This document shows, piece by piece, positions 25,334-33,561 of a stretch of 64,000 nucleotides of DNA. Positions within the stretch are counted from its first letter, which is position 1; the number at the start of each line of letters is the position of its first letter. The stretch comes from Paraburkholderia sp. BCC1886 (GTDB lineage Bacteria > Pseudomonadota > Gammaproteobacteria > Burkholderiales > Burkholderiaceae): assembly GCF_900996245.1 (NCBI RefSeq), contig NZ_CAAJGK010000046.1, forward strand, positions 1 through 64,000, written 5' to 3'. The notes below the pieces were generated by a model. The model did no database searches and was not told where the DNA came from. It saw only the letters and a list, made by a program, of their open reading frames with translations. A program made the translations under genes and the position numbers.

Positions 25334-27571
25334 CTAAAGTTTGTAGCTGAGCGTCACCATGAAGTTACGGGGCTCGCCGAACAGCGCCTGGTTGTAGAAG
25401 CCAGTCATCGTGTAGTAGCTTTTGTCGAACAGATTGTTGACGTTGACCTGAACGGCGGCGTTCTTCGACACGTCGTAGCGAGCCATCAAAGAAGCGATCG
25501 CATAGGGGTTCTGTCCTACTACTACCACTCCGTTTGAACTCGTCGCCATCTGGTAAAAGCGGCTTTGCCAGTTGACGCTTCCGCCCACGGTCATTGCTGT
25601 CAACTCGCCTGCCAGGCGATAAGTCGTCGATACTCTCGCGGTGGTTCTCGGAATCTGGCTGCTCAAACGGCTACCTGTGTTATCCGATGCCGTGAAATGA
25701 GACACCCCGGCGAACACGTTCCATCGGTTCGTGAGTTTTCCCTGCAACTCGAATTCGACGCCCTTCGACGTGGTCCCGTTCGCCGCGTAATAGGACTGCG
25801 TGCCGTCCGCCAGAAGATGACCCGTGTCGATCTGCGCAACGTGGTCCAGCTTTGCTTCGAAAAGCGCGAGGGAGCCGTTGAGCCTGCCATTCAGGTATTC
25901 ACCCTTGATACCGATTTCGGTGTTTTTCCCCGTCGTGGGCGCGAGAATATTCCCGCCTCTATCGCGCGACGTTTGAGGGTTGAAGATCTCTGTATAACTC
26001 GCATAGGCCGAGTAGATATCATTGAGATCGTAGACGATGCCTGCATACGGCACGAACCTCGCCGACTTCCGGTCGTGGAACGCGCTGCCCGCCGTGTTCT
26101 GATCGACATCGTAGTAACTGACGCGTCCACCGAGGATCAGCTTCAACGGATCGGCCAGCGACAAACGCCCCGCTCCATACACACCACCCTGATTGATCCG
26201 CGTTTGCGTCAGCGTGTGCGGCAGCGAATCGAACGCCGGCTCCGGATAATTGCCGCTCCAGTTATAGAAATTGGCAATCGGGTCGCTCGGAAAAACAAAG
26301 CCCGTTTCGCGATCGTCCGAAGTACGCCGCGAAGCCATCCCGCCGAACACAAGTTCATGACGCCGGCCGAGCAGTCTGAATGGGCCCGATGCCATCAGGT
26401 CCACGCTGGTTTGCTTCGACTGAACGATGCCGTGCGTCGCCACCGGGATCAGTCCTGCGCCAGTACTGCTGTCGACATATCCGAGCGTCGACAGTAGCCG
26501 GGCATCCGAGTCGGCGCGCTTCTGGGTCAGCTCGCCGTGCAAGGTCCAGCCGTTGTCGAAGTGCGTGTCGAAATCGGCAAATACGGTTTTTGCCGTGCTT
26601 TTCCACGTATTCCAGCTAGCGGCCGCATTGGTCGACCGGGACCAGTGCGTCAGTGAGCCGTCACTGAAGAAAAGTGGCTGGCCGCCCCAAGGCAGGCCTT
26701 TCGGATTGGCGTTCTGGAATTCGTAGCCGAGTGACAATGTCGTGTGACTCGTCAGGTCCGCGTCGATCACGCCGTAGAACGACTTTCGCTTTAACGTAGC
26801 GTGATCCAGAAACGAGTGCGAATCCTCATAGGCGCCCACTACGCGGGCTCGAATACGTCCGTCCTTGCTGAGCGGCGTCGACACATCGAGAACCGCGCGA
26901 TAGTCGTCCCAGGAACCGCCACCCACCAAACCGGAAACCGAGAACGCCTTGCCTGGTCGCTTGCGGACCAGGTTCACCGTAGCGGAGGGATTGCCGGTTC
27001 CACTCAGCAGTCCTGCCGCACCCCGAACGACTTCGACGCGATCGTAAAACGCGCCATCCTGAACTCCTTCGCCGGGGACGAAGGTGTTCGGGAGATTGGT
27101 GGTCGGAATGCCGTCGTACTCGAAGTTCGTTATTTCAAATCCGCGTGAGTAGAACGTCACCCGGCCGCCCTGTCCATCCTGCGCGTACGATGAGACACCC
27201 GTCGTATTCTCAAGCACCTCGGTGACCGAGTTCATCTGTTGATCGTCCATCCGCTGACGCGTGATGACGGTGACCGACTGCGGCGTATCGCGCAACGCAA
27301 GCGGTAAGCCGGTGGCGGCGCGGGTCGCGCCCGTGGTGTAGGAGCCGGTATCTTCAGTAATCGTCCGGTCCGCAGCCGCCTTGATCTTGATGGCGGGTAA
27401 CGTCGAACGCGCCGGCCTTTCATCCGAGTCACTCGCGTCGCTCGATTCACGCGAGCCGCCCGTCATTTCACGCTCGGCGGTGTCGACGAATTGCTGCGCG
27501 TATAACGTCGACGGTGACGCCAATGCGATACCCAAAGCTGCGATCAATGGTCCGGTGCATGTGTCAGTCAT
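25334..27571 (-). CDS. TonB-dependent siderophore receptor (FpvA/FhuE type)
   Basis: A 745-residue outer-membrane receptor. Signal peptide about 1-25 (ends LYAQQ), plug domain about 85-200 (LPLALRDTPQSVTVITRQRMDDQ, LENTTGV, FYSRGFEITNFEYDGIP, VEVVRGAAGLLSGTGNPSATVNLVRKRP), then a 22-strand barrel ending FGEPRNFMVTLSYKL. These are the hallmarks of ferric-hydroxamate/pyoverdine-type siderophore receptors. It has no FecA-like N-terminal signalling extension, and no sigma factor gene is adjacent. A Fur-box-like site lies upstream, so iron repression is expected. No siderophore biosynthesis gene is in view, so it may import siderophores made by other organisms. Confidence 0.92.
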   Translation of the reverse strand: MTDTCTGPLIAALGIALASPSTLYAQQFVDTAEREMTGGSRESSDASDSDERPARSTLPAIKIKAAADRTITEDTGSYTTGATRAATGLPLALRDTPQSVTVITRQRMDDQQMNSVTEVLENTTGVSSYAQDGQGGRVTFYSRGFEITNFEYDGIPTTNLPNTFVPGEGVQDGAFYDRVEVVRGAAGLLSGTGNPSATVNLVRKRPGKAFSVSGLVGGGSWDDYRAVLDVSTPLSKDGRIRARVVGAYEDSHSFLDHATLKRKSFYGVIDADLTSHTTLSLGYEFQNANPKGLPWGGQPLFFSDGSLTHWSRSTNAAASWNTWKSTAKTVFADFDTHFDNGWTLHGELTQKRADSDARLLSTLGYVDSSTGAGLIPVATHGIVQSKQTSVDLMASGPFRLLGRRHELVFGGMASRRTSDDRETGFVFPSDPIANFYNWSGNYPEPAFDSLPHTLTQTRINQGGVYGAGRLSLADPLKLILGGRVSYYDVDQNTAGSAFHDRKSARFVPYAGIVYDLNDIYSAYASYTEIFNPQTSRDRGGNILAPTTGKNTEIGIKGEYLNGRLNGSLALFEAKLDHVAQIDTGHLLADGTQSYYAANGTTSKGVEFELQGKLTNRWNVFAGVSHFTASDNTGSRLSSQIPRTTARVSTTYRLAGELTAMTVGGSVNWQSRFYQMATSSNGVVVVGQNPYAIASLMARYDVSKNAAVQVNVNNLFDKSYYTMTGFYNQALFGEPRNFMVTLSYKL

Positions 27572-27603
27572 CAGAGAGTCCGTTGGAATAATTCACTTTC
27601 AAT

Positions 27604-27622
27604 GCGAATGATTCTCATTGAT
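27604..27622. promoter_or_regulatory. Fur-box-like site upstream of the siderophore receptor
   Basis: Read on the - strand the 19-mer is ATCAATGAGAATCATTCGC; it matches the classical Fur consensus at about 13 of 19 positions including the core AATGA-AATCATT. It lies 33 bp before the receptor start codon, a usual position for iron-dependent repression. Confidence 0.75.
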
Positions 27623-27813
27623 GACGCACGGGTAGGTAAATGCCGCTACTTGCATTCAAGACGTGCGCAGAACGCAGCGCTGCCTGCCACGCTCAGCCTG
27701 TGTCGTGGCTTACCATCGCTTTGATGCAACCGGAAAAGAGGCGGACGGTGATGCAGCCGATCTGAACCTGCCGAATGGGCGCGCTGTTTGGCACAGAAAT
27801 AAAGAGGAACGCT

Positions 27814-28815
27814 ATGGATCGCGTTGACGCAATGAGAGCTTTTGTTCAGGTCGTCGACTGTTTGAGTTTTACGCAGGCTGCTGACCATCTGCATCTTGCG
27901 ACGGGTACCGTTTCGCGCTTCATTCACGGCCTCGAGAAGCAGACCAATGTGCGCCTGCTCAATCGCACGACCCGCAACGTGAGCCCGACTGAAGAAGGAC
28001 GTGCATACTACGACGCCTGCGTCCGCGTGCTGGAGCAGATAGACAGCATGAATGAAGATGCGGCGAACGCCGGCCGTACACCTGAAGGCCGCATCAAGGT
28101 CGGACTATCGGCGGCGATCGCGAAGGGCGTACTGATTCCGGCGCTGCCCGAGCTGCTCGAAAAATTCCCGAAGCTCAATGTCGAGATGACGATTTCCGAC
28201 GGCCAGTTCAATCTCGCGAAGGAAGCGGTGGATTGCACGCTCAGGATCGGCGAGATTCGCGAGAATAGCGTTATCGCCAGGGAAGTTGGGCGCACTGCGC
28301 CCATCATGTGCGCGTCTCCCTCCTATCTCGCGCGCTATGGCGAACCACGCACGCTGGCTGAACTGGGAAGACACGTGGCAGTGGCAGGCGCACGCAACGA
28401 TGGAACCGGCCTGAAGGCGTGGGAAGTCGGGATCGCGGGCAACGTTGCGCCAGTCACCATGCAAAGCCGCGTGATGGTGAACGATACAGATTCGTTCATT
28501 TCCTGCGCGCTGTCGGGATTAGGGATCATTTCGGGCTACCGCTTTGCGCTGCAGCCCTACCTGGAAGATGGATCACTGCGCGAAATCCTGCAGAGCATTC
28601 CTGCAGCTACGACGCCGGTGAGTATTGTTTATTATCCGAACCGGTACATGCCGAACAAACTGCGAGTGTTTATCGACTGGTTCAAGGACGTTTTCAGGCG
28701 GGCGATAGTCGACACGGAACAGAGCCGCTTCATCCTTCCCGCGCGTCGTGAGCCAGCTTCCAGTGCGAATACTCCGGGGCCTGCGAGGCCAGCTTCCCGG
28801 ATGAGCGGGTGTTAG
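27814..28815 (+). CDS. LysR-family transcriptional regulator (CrgA-like)
   Basis: A 333-residue LysR regulator. The winged HTH covers residues about 3-62 (MRAFVQVVDCLSFTQAADHLHLATGTVSRFIHGLEKQTNVRLLNRTTR split over this span), and the substrate-binding part begins near 90 (GRIKVGLSAAIAKGVLIPALPELL). AGAGGA precedes the ATG by 5 bp; an upstream ATG at 27775 in the same frame is less likely. A low-complexity C-terminal tail of about 25 residues extends beyond the usual family length. It diverges from the siderophore receptor, but its target is not evident. Confidence 0.88.
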   Translation: MDRVDAMRAFVQVVDCLSFTQAADHLHLATGTVSRFIHGLEKQTNVRLLNRTTRNVSPTEEGRAYYDACVRVLEQIDSMNEDAANAGRTPEGRIKVGLSAAIAKGVLIPALPELLEKFPKLNVEMTISDGQFNLAKEAVDCTLRIGEIRENSVIAREVGRTAPIMCASPSYLARYGEPRTLAELGRHVAVAGARNDGTGLKAWEVGIAGNVAPVTMQSRVMVNDTDSFISCALSGLGIISGYRFALQPYLEDGSLREILQSIPAATTPVSIVYYPNRYMPNKLRVFIDWFKDVFRRAIVDTEQSRFILPARREPASSANTPGPARPASRMSGC

Positions 28816-28833
28816 ATCGTGTGTTGCCGTTCC

Positions 28834-29751
28834 TTACGCAAGATCGCCGCTCCCTCCGCCATGACATAAGGTGCGGACGATGCGACGTATCCACTGATGC
28901 GCGCGGTCACTCTTGAATCGGGGATGCCATGCCTGCACCACCACCACGGTCTCGAGAGGAACAGGCAGTTCAAACGAACGCGCGCGTAACCCCATGTCGC
29001 GAACGGCCCAGGCGACATGCTCCGGAACGGTCAGAACAAGATCAGCGCCAAAAAGCATGAAGATGCCGGAATGAAACGTCGGCGCCACCAGCGAAACTCG
29101 CCGTGCAAGTCCAAGGCGTTGCAGCGCCTCGTCGACCGGTCCGTTTGCGCGGCCACGCCGCGATACGCTGATCTGATCGTAAGCGACGAAACGTTCCGGC
29201 GTAATGTCCTGTTCGAAGATGGGATGATCCTGTCTTGCCATGCCAACGAACTTTGTCGTAAAGAGCGACTGCACATGAATTTCCGCTCCCATTGGACGCA
29301 TCGCGCTGATGTACAGGTCGATGTTGCCGTCCTCGAGTATTCTCGTCTCGCTTTCACGCTCTGGAGAAAACCGCAGCAGCACGTGCGGTGCCTCCGCGCA
29401 AACCCGCTCCATCAAAGACTGGCCGAACGCACTGATAAAAACGTCGTTGGCATACAGAACGAAACTGCGCGTCAACGAAGGCAAATCGATTTCAGGCTCC
29501 GGTTCCAGTAATCGCCGGGCGCTCTCGACCGAGTGACGGACCTGTTCGCGCAGCGCGATCGCATGCGGCGTCGGGACCATCCTGCGTCCGACTTTCACCA
29601 GCAACGGGTCATTAATAGCCCCGCGAATGCGCGCAAGCGTGCGGCTCATTGCAGGGGCGCTCAGATTCATCCGCCGCGCCGCGGCCACGACTGAGCCTTC
29701 TTCGAGTAGCGCGTCGATCGCGAACAGAAGATTGAGATCCGGCAGTGTCAT
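28834..29751 (-). CDS. LysR-family transcriptional regulator (NodD-like branch)
   Basis: A 305-residue LysR regulator. The N-terminus LPDLNLLFAIDALLEEGSVVAAARRMNLSAPAMSRTLARIR (residues about 3-43) is the HTH of the NodD/PnbR-like branch, and RMVPTPHAIALREQV follows. The effector domain covers about 90-290. The ATG at 29751 is chosen since homology begins at TLPDLNL; a GTG at 29772 is in frame. It is transcribed in the same direction as the aromatic catabolism genes upstream of it, 114 bp after hpaH, so it could belong to that cluster's control. It converges with the LysR gene at 27814. Confidence 0.87.
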   Translation of the reverse strand: MTLPDLNLLFAIDALLEEGSVVAAARRMNLSAPAMSRTLARIRGAINDPLLVKVGRRMVPTPHAIALREQVRHSVESARRLLEPEPEIDLPSLTRSFVLYANDVFISAFGQSLMERVCAEAPHVLLRFSPERESETRILEDGNIDLYISAMRPMGAEIHVQSLFTTKFVGMARQDHPIFEQDITPERFVAYDQISVSRRGRANGPVDEALQRLGLARRVSLVAPTFHSGIFMLFGADLVLTVPEHVAWAVRDMGLRARSFELPVPLETVVVVQAWHPRFKSDRAHQWIRRIVRTLCHGGGSGDLA

Positions 29752-29865
29752 CGGCCAGAATATTGTCGACACATCGTTGAAGGAGACCAGGTCATCCTCC
29801 CTGCGACGAATATTTTCACAGATTGGCTTACCTGTACTACGTGGGACGCCCCCCGGTTTCGCCGG

Positions 29866-30669
29866 TTATATGAATCTGCAACTGACCGAACCCAAGGCGC
29901 CGTAATCGGCGTGAAATGTATCCCCGGTTTCGGCATAGACAGGACGCGTGAACGAGCCGCTCAGAATGATCTGATCGGCTAGCAGCGACACGTCATAGGC
30001 GGCAAGCCGGTTGGCCAGCCACACCACACCGTTGGCCGGATGGTTCAACACGCCCGCAGCAAGTCCCGTTTCCTCGACCACTGCGTTACGCGAGAAGATT
30101 GCCCCCACCCAGCGTAAGTCCACCTCGTTCACGGACACGGGCCGACCACCCAGCACTACACCGGCGTTCGCCGCATTATCGGCAATCGTGTCGAAAACCT
30201 TACGCGCGCGACCGCTACCGGGATCGACCTGATGCGAACGTGCGTCGATGATTTCCAGTGCGGGCGTGACGTACCTGACCGCATCGAGAACGTCGAACAG
30301 CGTGACGCCTGGCCCCTTCAGCGGTTTGCCGAGAATGAACGCCAACTCCACCTCGATACGCGGCACGATGAATCGATCGCGCGGGATGGTACTGCCGTCG
30401 AACCACAGCATGTCGTCCAGCAACACGCCGTAATCGGGCTCTGCGATCTGGGACGCCATTTGCATGGCCCGCGAGGTCAGGCCGATCTTATGCCCAATGG
30501 TCGTGCGGCCCTCGGCAATCTTGGTATCGATCCAACGTCGCTGGATTTCATAAGCGTCGGCAATCCCGATTTCCGGATATGCGAGCGACAACTGCGATAT
30601 CTGCGTTCTGGATCGCTCCGCCGCATGCAGGCGGCGTGCTGACTCCTCTATGACTGACGGATCGAGCAT
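29866..30669 (-). CDS. hpaH: 2-oxo-hept-4-ene-1,7-dioate hydratase
   Basis: A 267-residue enzyme nearly collinear with Escherichia HpaH (also 267 residues). It retains GHKIGLTSRAMQ, EPDYGVLLDDM, VPRIEVELAF (metal-binding Glu pair), KVFDTIADNAANAGVVLGGRP and VLNHPANGVVWLANRL. HpaH hydrates 2-oxo-hept-4-ene-1,7-dioate in the homoprotocatechuate meta-cleavage pathway; related enzymes act on 2-oxopent-4-enoate. The ATG at 30669 gives the family length; the frame extends 45 bp further upstream into the GST gene. It is the last gene of a four-gene - strand operon. The other classical hpa genes (dioxygenase hpaD, dehydrogenase hpaE, isomerase hpaF/G, aldolase hpaI) are not in view. Confidence 0.9.
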   Translation of the reverse strand: MLDPSVIEESARRLHAAERSRTQISQLSLAYPEIGIADAYEIQRRWIDTKIAEGRTTIGHKIGLTSRAMQMASQIAEPDYGVLLDDMLWFDGSTIPRDRFIVPRIEVELAFILGKPLKGPGVTLFDVLDAVRYVTPALEIIDARSHQVDPGSGRARKVFDTIADNAANAGVVLGGRPVSVNEVDLRWVGAIFSRNAVVEETGLAAGVLNHPANGVVWLANRLAAYDVSLLADQIILSGSFTRPVYAETGDTFHADYGALGSVSCRFI

Positions 30670-30697
30670 GATGTCGTGAATATAAGGTTGAGGTCGA

Positions 30698-31300
30698 TCA
30701 CGCGGCTTCGGCAAGCCTCGCGGCTTGCACGCATTCCCGTTTGTCGATTTTGGCGAAGAAGGCGCTCAAGGCCTTCCATCGTGCAAGATCCAGCCCAACG
30801 TAAGTTAGCCAGCCGAGCACCGTGTACAGATACAGGTCGGCCACCGAAAGTGCCGGCCCCAACACGAATTCATCCTGCGTTGCTTTCAGGTTGAGCCAGT
30901 CGAGCATACGGGCAATACGCGACACGCTCTTGACCCGCCCGCCTTCGTTCATCATCTGACGCAACAACAGCCCGATGGGCTTGTGCAATTCCGAGTTGAT
31001 CAACGCCAGCATCTCGTAGAGCTTATAGCGATCCATCTCGCCTCGCGCACGCTCGCCCTCTCCCGGCCACCTGTCCGCAATGAAACACAGAATAGCCGGC
31101 ACCTCTCTCAGAAACGAGCTTTCGTCGGTCGCAAGCACCGGCACATATCCGAGCGGATTAACCTGATAGAACGGATGCTGCGGATCGCGCAGCCATTCGT
31201 CTTCCAGATTTACGGCAATGAAGTCGGCCTCCAGCCGGGCTTCCGCAAGGGCCAACCGAACCGCGAACGAACTCGTTCCCGGCGCAAAATATAGTTTCAT
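30698..31300 (-). CDS. Glutathione S-transferase family protein
   Basis: A 200-residue protein with the thioredoxin-like N-terminal domain (MKLYFAPGTSSFAVRLALAEA, then VNPLGYVPVL with the cis-Pro, and FLREVPAILCFIADRWP) and an all-helical C-terminal domain. The N-terminus resembles beta-class bacterial GSTs. In aromatic clusters such proteins act as maleylpyruvate-type isomerases or remove halide or protect against quinones; which applies is not clear. The ATG at 31300 has GAGGA at 7 bp. It lies between the flavin reductase and hpaH in one operon. Confidence 0.85.
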   Translation of the reverse strand: MKLYFAPGTSSFAVRLALAEARLEADFIAVNLEDEWLRDPQHPFYQVNPLGYVPVLATDESSFLREVPAILCFIADRWPGEGERARGEMDRYKLYEMLALINSELHKPIGLLLRQMMNEGGRVKSVSRIARMLDWLNLKATQDEFVLGPALSVADLYLYTVLGWLTYVGLDLARWKALSAFFAKIDKRECVQAARLAEAA

Positions 31301-31363
31301 TACTTTCCTCAATGATTCCCGTATCTGGCGGCAACTTGTGAACGCCACTGGGCGGCGCGACCA

Positions 31364-32026
31364 CTACTTGCCGAGAAATGTCTGTGCTTCACCCGTCTGC
31401 TTGAGGGCGTTCCATTCTTCGACAGTGGGCGTGGTCAGCCGGAAGGGATTTTCAATCCGGCAGTACCAGCCGGGGTTGTGCAAACGTGCCACCAGATCCA
31501 TCGGTTCGGGATCGACGTAGAGGTTTTTCGCGTCCAACACCGCAGCGTCGATCAGATGCATGCCGACGATGTCAGCGATCACGAGCGTGCGACGTCCGTC
31601 GATGTCGATCAGGGTGCGATTACGGCACTCGAGCGATGCGGGACTTCCGGCAATACGCGGCACCGAAACGGCATGACCTGCGAGCAATTCCAGACCGGCC
31701 TCATTGGCTTCGTCGACGTCCTCGTCGAAGTCGATGGCCGTGACATTCATCTGCTTGAGTTGCGCCATGGACACGAGATTCACCACGAACTCGCCGCGCG
31801 CGGCGATGTTCCGGCCGGTGTCCTTGAGCACGCCGGCGCGCGAGCCGATGCACACCGCCAGTAACGGTGGGTCACCGGACATCAGGTTGAAAAATGAAAA
31901 CGGCGCTACGTTGACCGAGCCTGTTGCATCCAGTGACGAAATCCACGCAATAGGCCGTGGCACCACGGTGGAATGAAGCAACTTGTTGCGATGTGGCCCG
32001 TCAAGATCACTCATCGAAAAATACAT
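31364..32026 (-). CDS. Flavin reductase / FMN-binding split-barrel protein
   Basis: A 220-residue member of the flavin reductase-like (DIM6/NTAB) family: STVVPRPIAWISSLDATGSVNVAPFSFFNLMSGDPP in its first 60 residues is the FMN-binding signature, followed by the GEFVVNLVS strand. Such proteins reduce FMN with NAD(P)H for a partner oxygenase, or use bound FMN themselves. It is different from the short HpaC-type reductase at 35168, so this locus has two flavin-binding partners. It is the second gene of the - strand operon; a second in-frame ATG at 32014 is possible. Confidence 0.82.
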   Translation of the reverse strand: MYFSMSDLDGPHRNKLLHSTVVPRPIAWISSLDATGSVNVAPFSFFNLMSGDPPLLAVCIGSRAGVLKDTGRNIAARGEFVVNLVSMAQLKQMNVTAIDFDEDVDEANEAGLELLAGHAVSVPRIAGSPASLECRNRTLIDIDGRRTLVIADIVGMHLIDAAVLDAKNLYVDPEPMDLVARLHNPGWYCRIENPFRLTTPTVEEWNALKQTGEAQTFLGK

Positions 32027-32101
32027 GGCCTATCCTGATTCGATTGGCCGGCGACGTCGCCCTTCCAGGGGAGATCGCGCAGCCGGCATGGATACCCCGC
32101 G

Positions 32102-32560
32102 TCAGTAATTCCGAGCAACGCCGCTGGATGCCTCGGCCTTCTCTACGCCGGGACGCCGGGCGTCTTTCTGGTGAATTTCGACCATGTTGCCTGCAGGGTC
32201 GTGTACGAACAGTTGCTTCAAGGTCGGCGATGCGACGTTGTCCAGCGTGAAGTACCGGATGCCCTTGCTGATCAACTCCTGCTCCGCGGCCACCACGTCT
32301 TCTACCGCAAGCGCAATGTGGTTCTGGACCGGATCCTGACCCGGGCCCTTTGCGTAGGGTGATGGGCCATCGCTGCCAAGAATATGTAATTGCGTGCCGT
32401 TTGGCAGATTGATCCACGAACCGTAGATGCCCGGAATTTTCCAGCGAGTCGGGTCTTGAGGAAGCTCGAGCACGTCACGATAGAAGTCGAGCATCTGATC
32501 GGCGACTGCATTCGTCACGCCGAAGCCAACGTGGTGTAGTTCAACTACCTTGATCGACAT
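32102..32560 (-). CDS. VOC-family (glyoxalase/extradiol dioxygenase fold) protein
   Basis: A 152-residue two-module vicinal-oxygen-chelate protein. Candidate metal ligands are LHHVGF near residue 9, QLHIL near 57, QNHIALAV near 79 and NMVEIHQ near 124, as in glyoxalase-type metal sites. It may be a ring-cleaving dioxygenase of the small type, a glyoxalase-like isomerase or a binding protein; the sequence alone does not decide. It is first in the operon VOC-flavin reductase-GST-hpaH, with GGAGA 6 bp before the ATG, and its promoter carries the palindromic operator described next. Confidence 0.8.
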   Translation of the reverse strand: MSIKVVELHHVGFGVTNAVADQMLDFYRDVLELPQDPTRWKIPGIYGSWINLPNGTQLHILGSDGPSPYAKGPGQDPVQNHIALAVEDVVAAEQELISKGIRYFTLDNVASPTLKQLFVHDPAGNMVEIHQKDARRPGVEKAEASSGVARNY

Positions 32561-32645
32561 AAGTATCTCCTGATCTATTTGTTCGAATCGCGAATCGGGC
32601 TACCTTCGCGGCTTGCACTCCTGCCTGCGCGTAGCCGACGTCGAC

Positions 32646-32666
32646 ATAGTACGTCACACGTACTAT
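32646..32666. promoter_or_regulatory. Palindromic operator, copy 1 (probable MarR site)
   Basis: ATAGTACGT (32646-32654) and ACGTACTAT (32658-32666) are perfect 9-bp arms with a CAC spacer. It lies between the divergent VOC gene and the marR gene. The same 21-bp site recurs at 33485-33505 with only the four central bases changed, which strongly suggests one regulator for three promoters. Confidence 0.75.
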
Positions 32667-32718
32667 TTGTCAATGGTATTATTTTGGAACGTTGGCCCCA
32701 ATCCCTTCCGAATTTCCC

Positions 32719-33291
32719 ATGAATAAACCGCTTCGCGAGAATCGCAACAAAAAAGAACCCTCCGCTACTGCAAGGACGGCTGAACAGGCAGCGCATCCGC
32801 ATCTCGAACTGATGAAGAAAACGGCGCCGCGCAATACGGACAGAAAGAAAGCAGGCATTGGCCTGCTCATGCTGTGGCTAAGCGACGACATCACCCAAAC
32901 CGTCAATCGCAGTCTCGCCAGATACGGCGTCTCGGAGAAAAAATTCGACGTGCTGATGCTGTTCGGTCTCGCTCAGCGAGGCTTTCTCGAAGTCGATATC
33001 CTCACACCGTCCTATATGTCCGACTACTTCGGCGTCACGCGTTCCAGCGTGACAGGGTTACTCGACTGGCTGGAAAACCGGCAATTGCTTGCGCGCCAAG
33101 CCAGCGCACAGGACCGCCGCAGCCTGACGCTCGAACTCACCGAAACGGGACAATCGCTCCTTAACGAGGCGCTGCCCGGTTTCTGGAAGAGTTGCGAAAA
33201 TCTGGTGTCGGCACTCGACGATGACGAATGCGACCTGCTGCAAAAGGCACTTGGCAAGGTCTGGCATCAACTCAAGCACAACCCGCAATAG
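32719..33291 (+). CDS. MarR-family transcriptional regulator of the aromatic cluster
   Basis: A 190-residue MarR protein with a basic, probably disordered N-terminal tail of about 45 residues. The winged HTH follows (about 90-140: LTPSYMSDYFGVTRSSVTGLLDWLENRQLLARQASAQDRRSLTLELTETG split over this span; DRR is the wing). MarR repressors commonly release DNA on binding phenolic ligands. It is flanked by two copies of the ATAGTACG palindrome, one in its own promoter and one in front of the monooxygenase gene, so autoregulation and control of both catabolic arms is likely. The ATG at 32719 is used; an upstream TTG is in frame. Confidence 0.88.
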   Translation: MNKPLRENRNKKEPSATARTAEQAAHPHLELMKKTAPRNTDRKKAGIGLLMLWLSDDITQTVNRSLARYGVSEKKFDVLMLFGLAQRGFLEVDILTPSYMSDYFGVTRSSVTGLLDWLENRQLLARQASAQDRRSLTLELTETGQSLLNEALPGFWKSCENLVSALDDDECDLLQKALGKVWHQLKHNPQ

Positions 33292-33483
33292 GTCTGCCTG
33301 CATCGTATTAATGGGCCGAGCAACGCCGCTCATTCACCGTTCCGCGCTTTTCGCGCCATGACGTAACGCGCGCTTCACGAGGCTCGCGTTACGCAGAAGC
33401 ACCGGTTCCACTCCTCCGTACCCCTCGCCCCTCCTCTTCTGCTTCGCGGTACACCGTCACGCTCCGGGTAAATACGCTTGACT

Positions 33484-33506
33484 TATAGTACGTGTGCCGT
33501 ACTATA
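33484..33506. promoter_or_regulatory. Palindromic operator, copy 2 (probable MarR site)
   Basis: TATAGTACG (33484-33492) and CGTACTATA (33498-33506) are perfect 9-bp arms around TGTGC. It matches copy 1 at 32646-32666 at 17 of 21 positions. It lies about 55 bp before the monooxygenase start codon, the right distance to block RNA polymerase. Confidence 0.75.
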
Positions 33507-33561
33507 TTCATCAGTCGCCCAGCACAGCAGGCGATTTCCTAACATGAGAATGGAGACTTCA

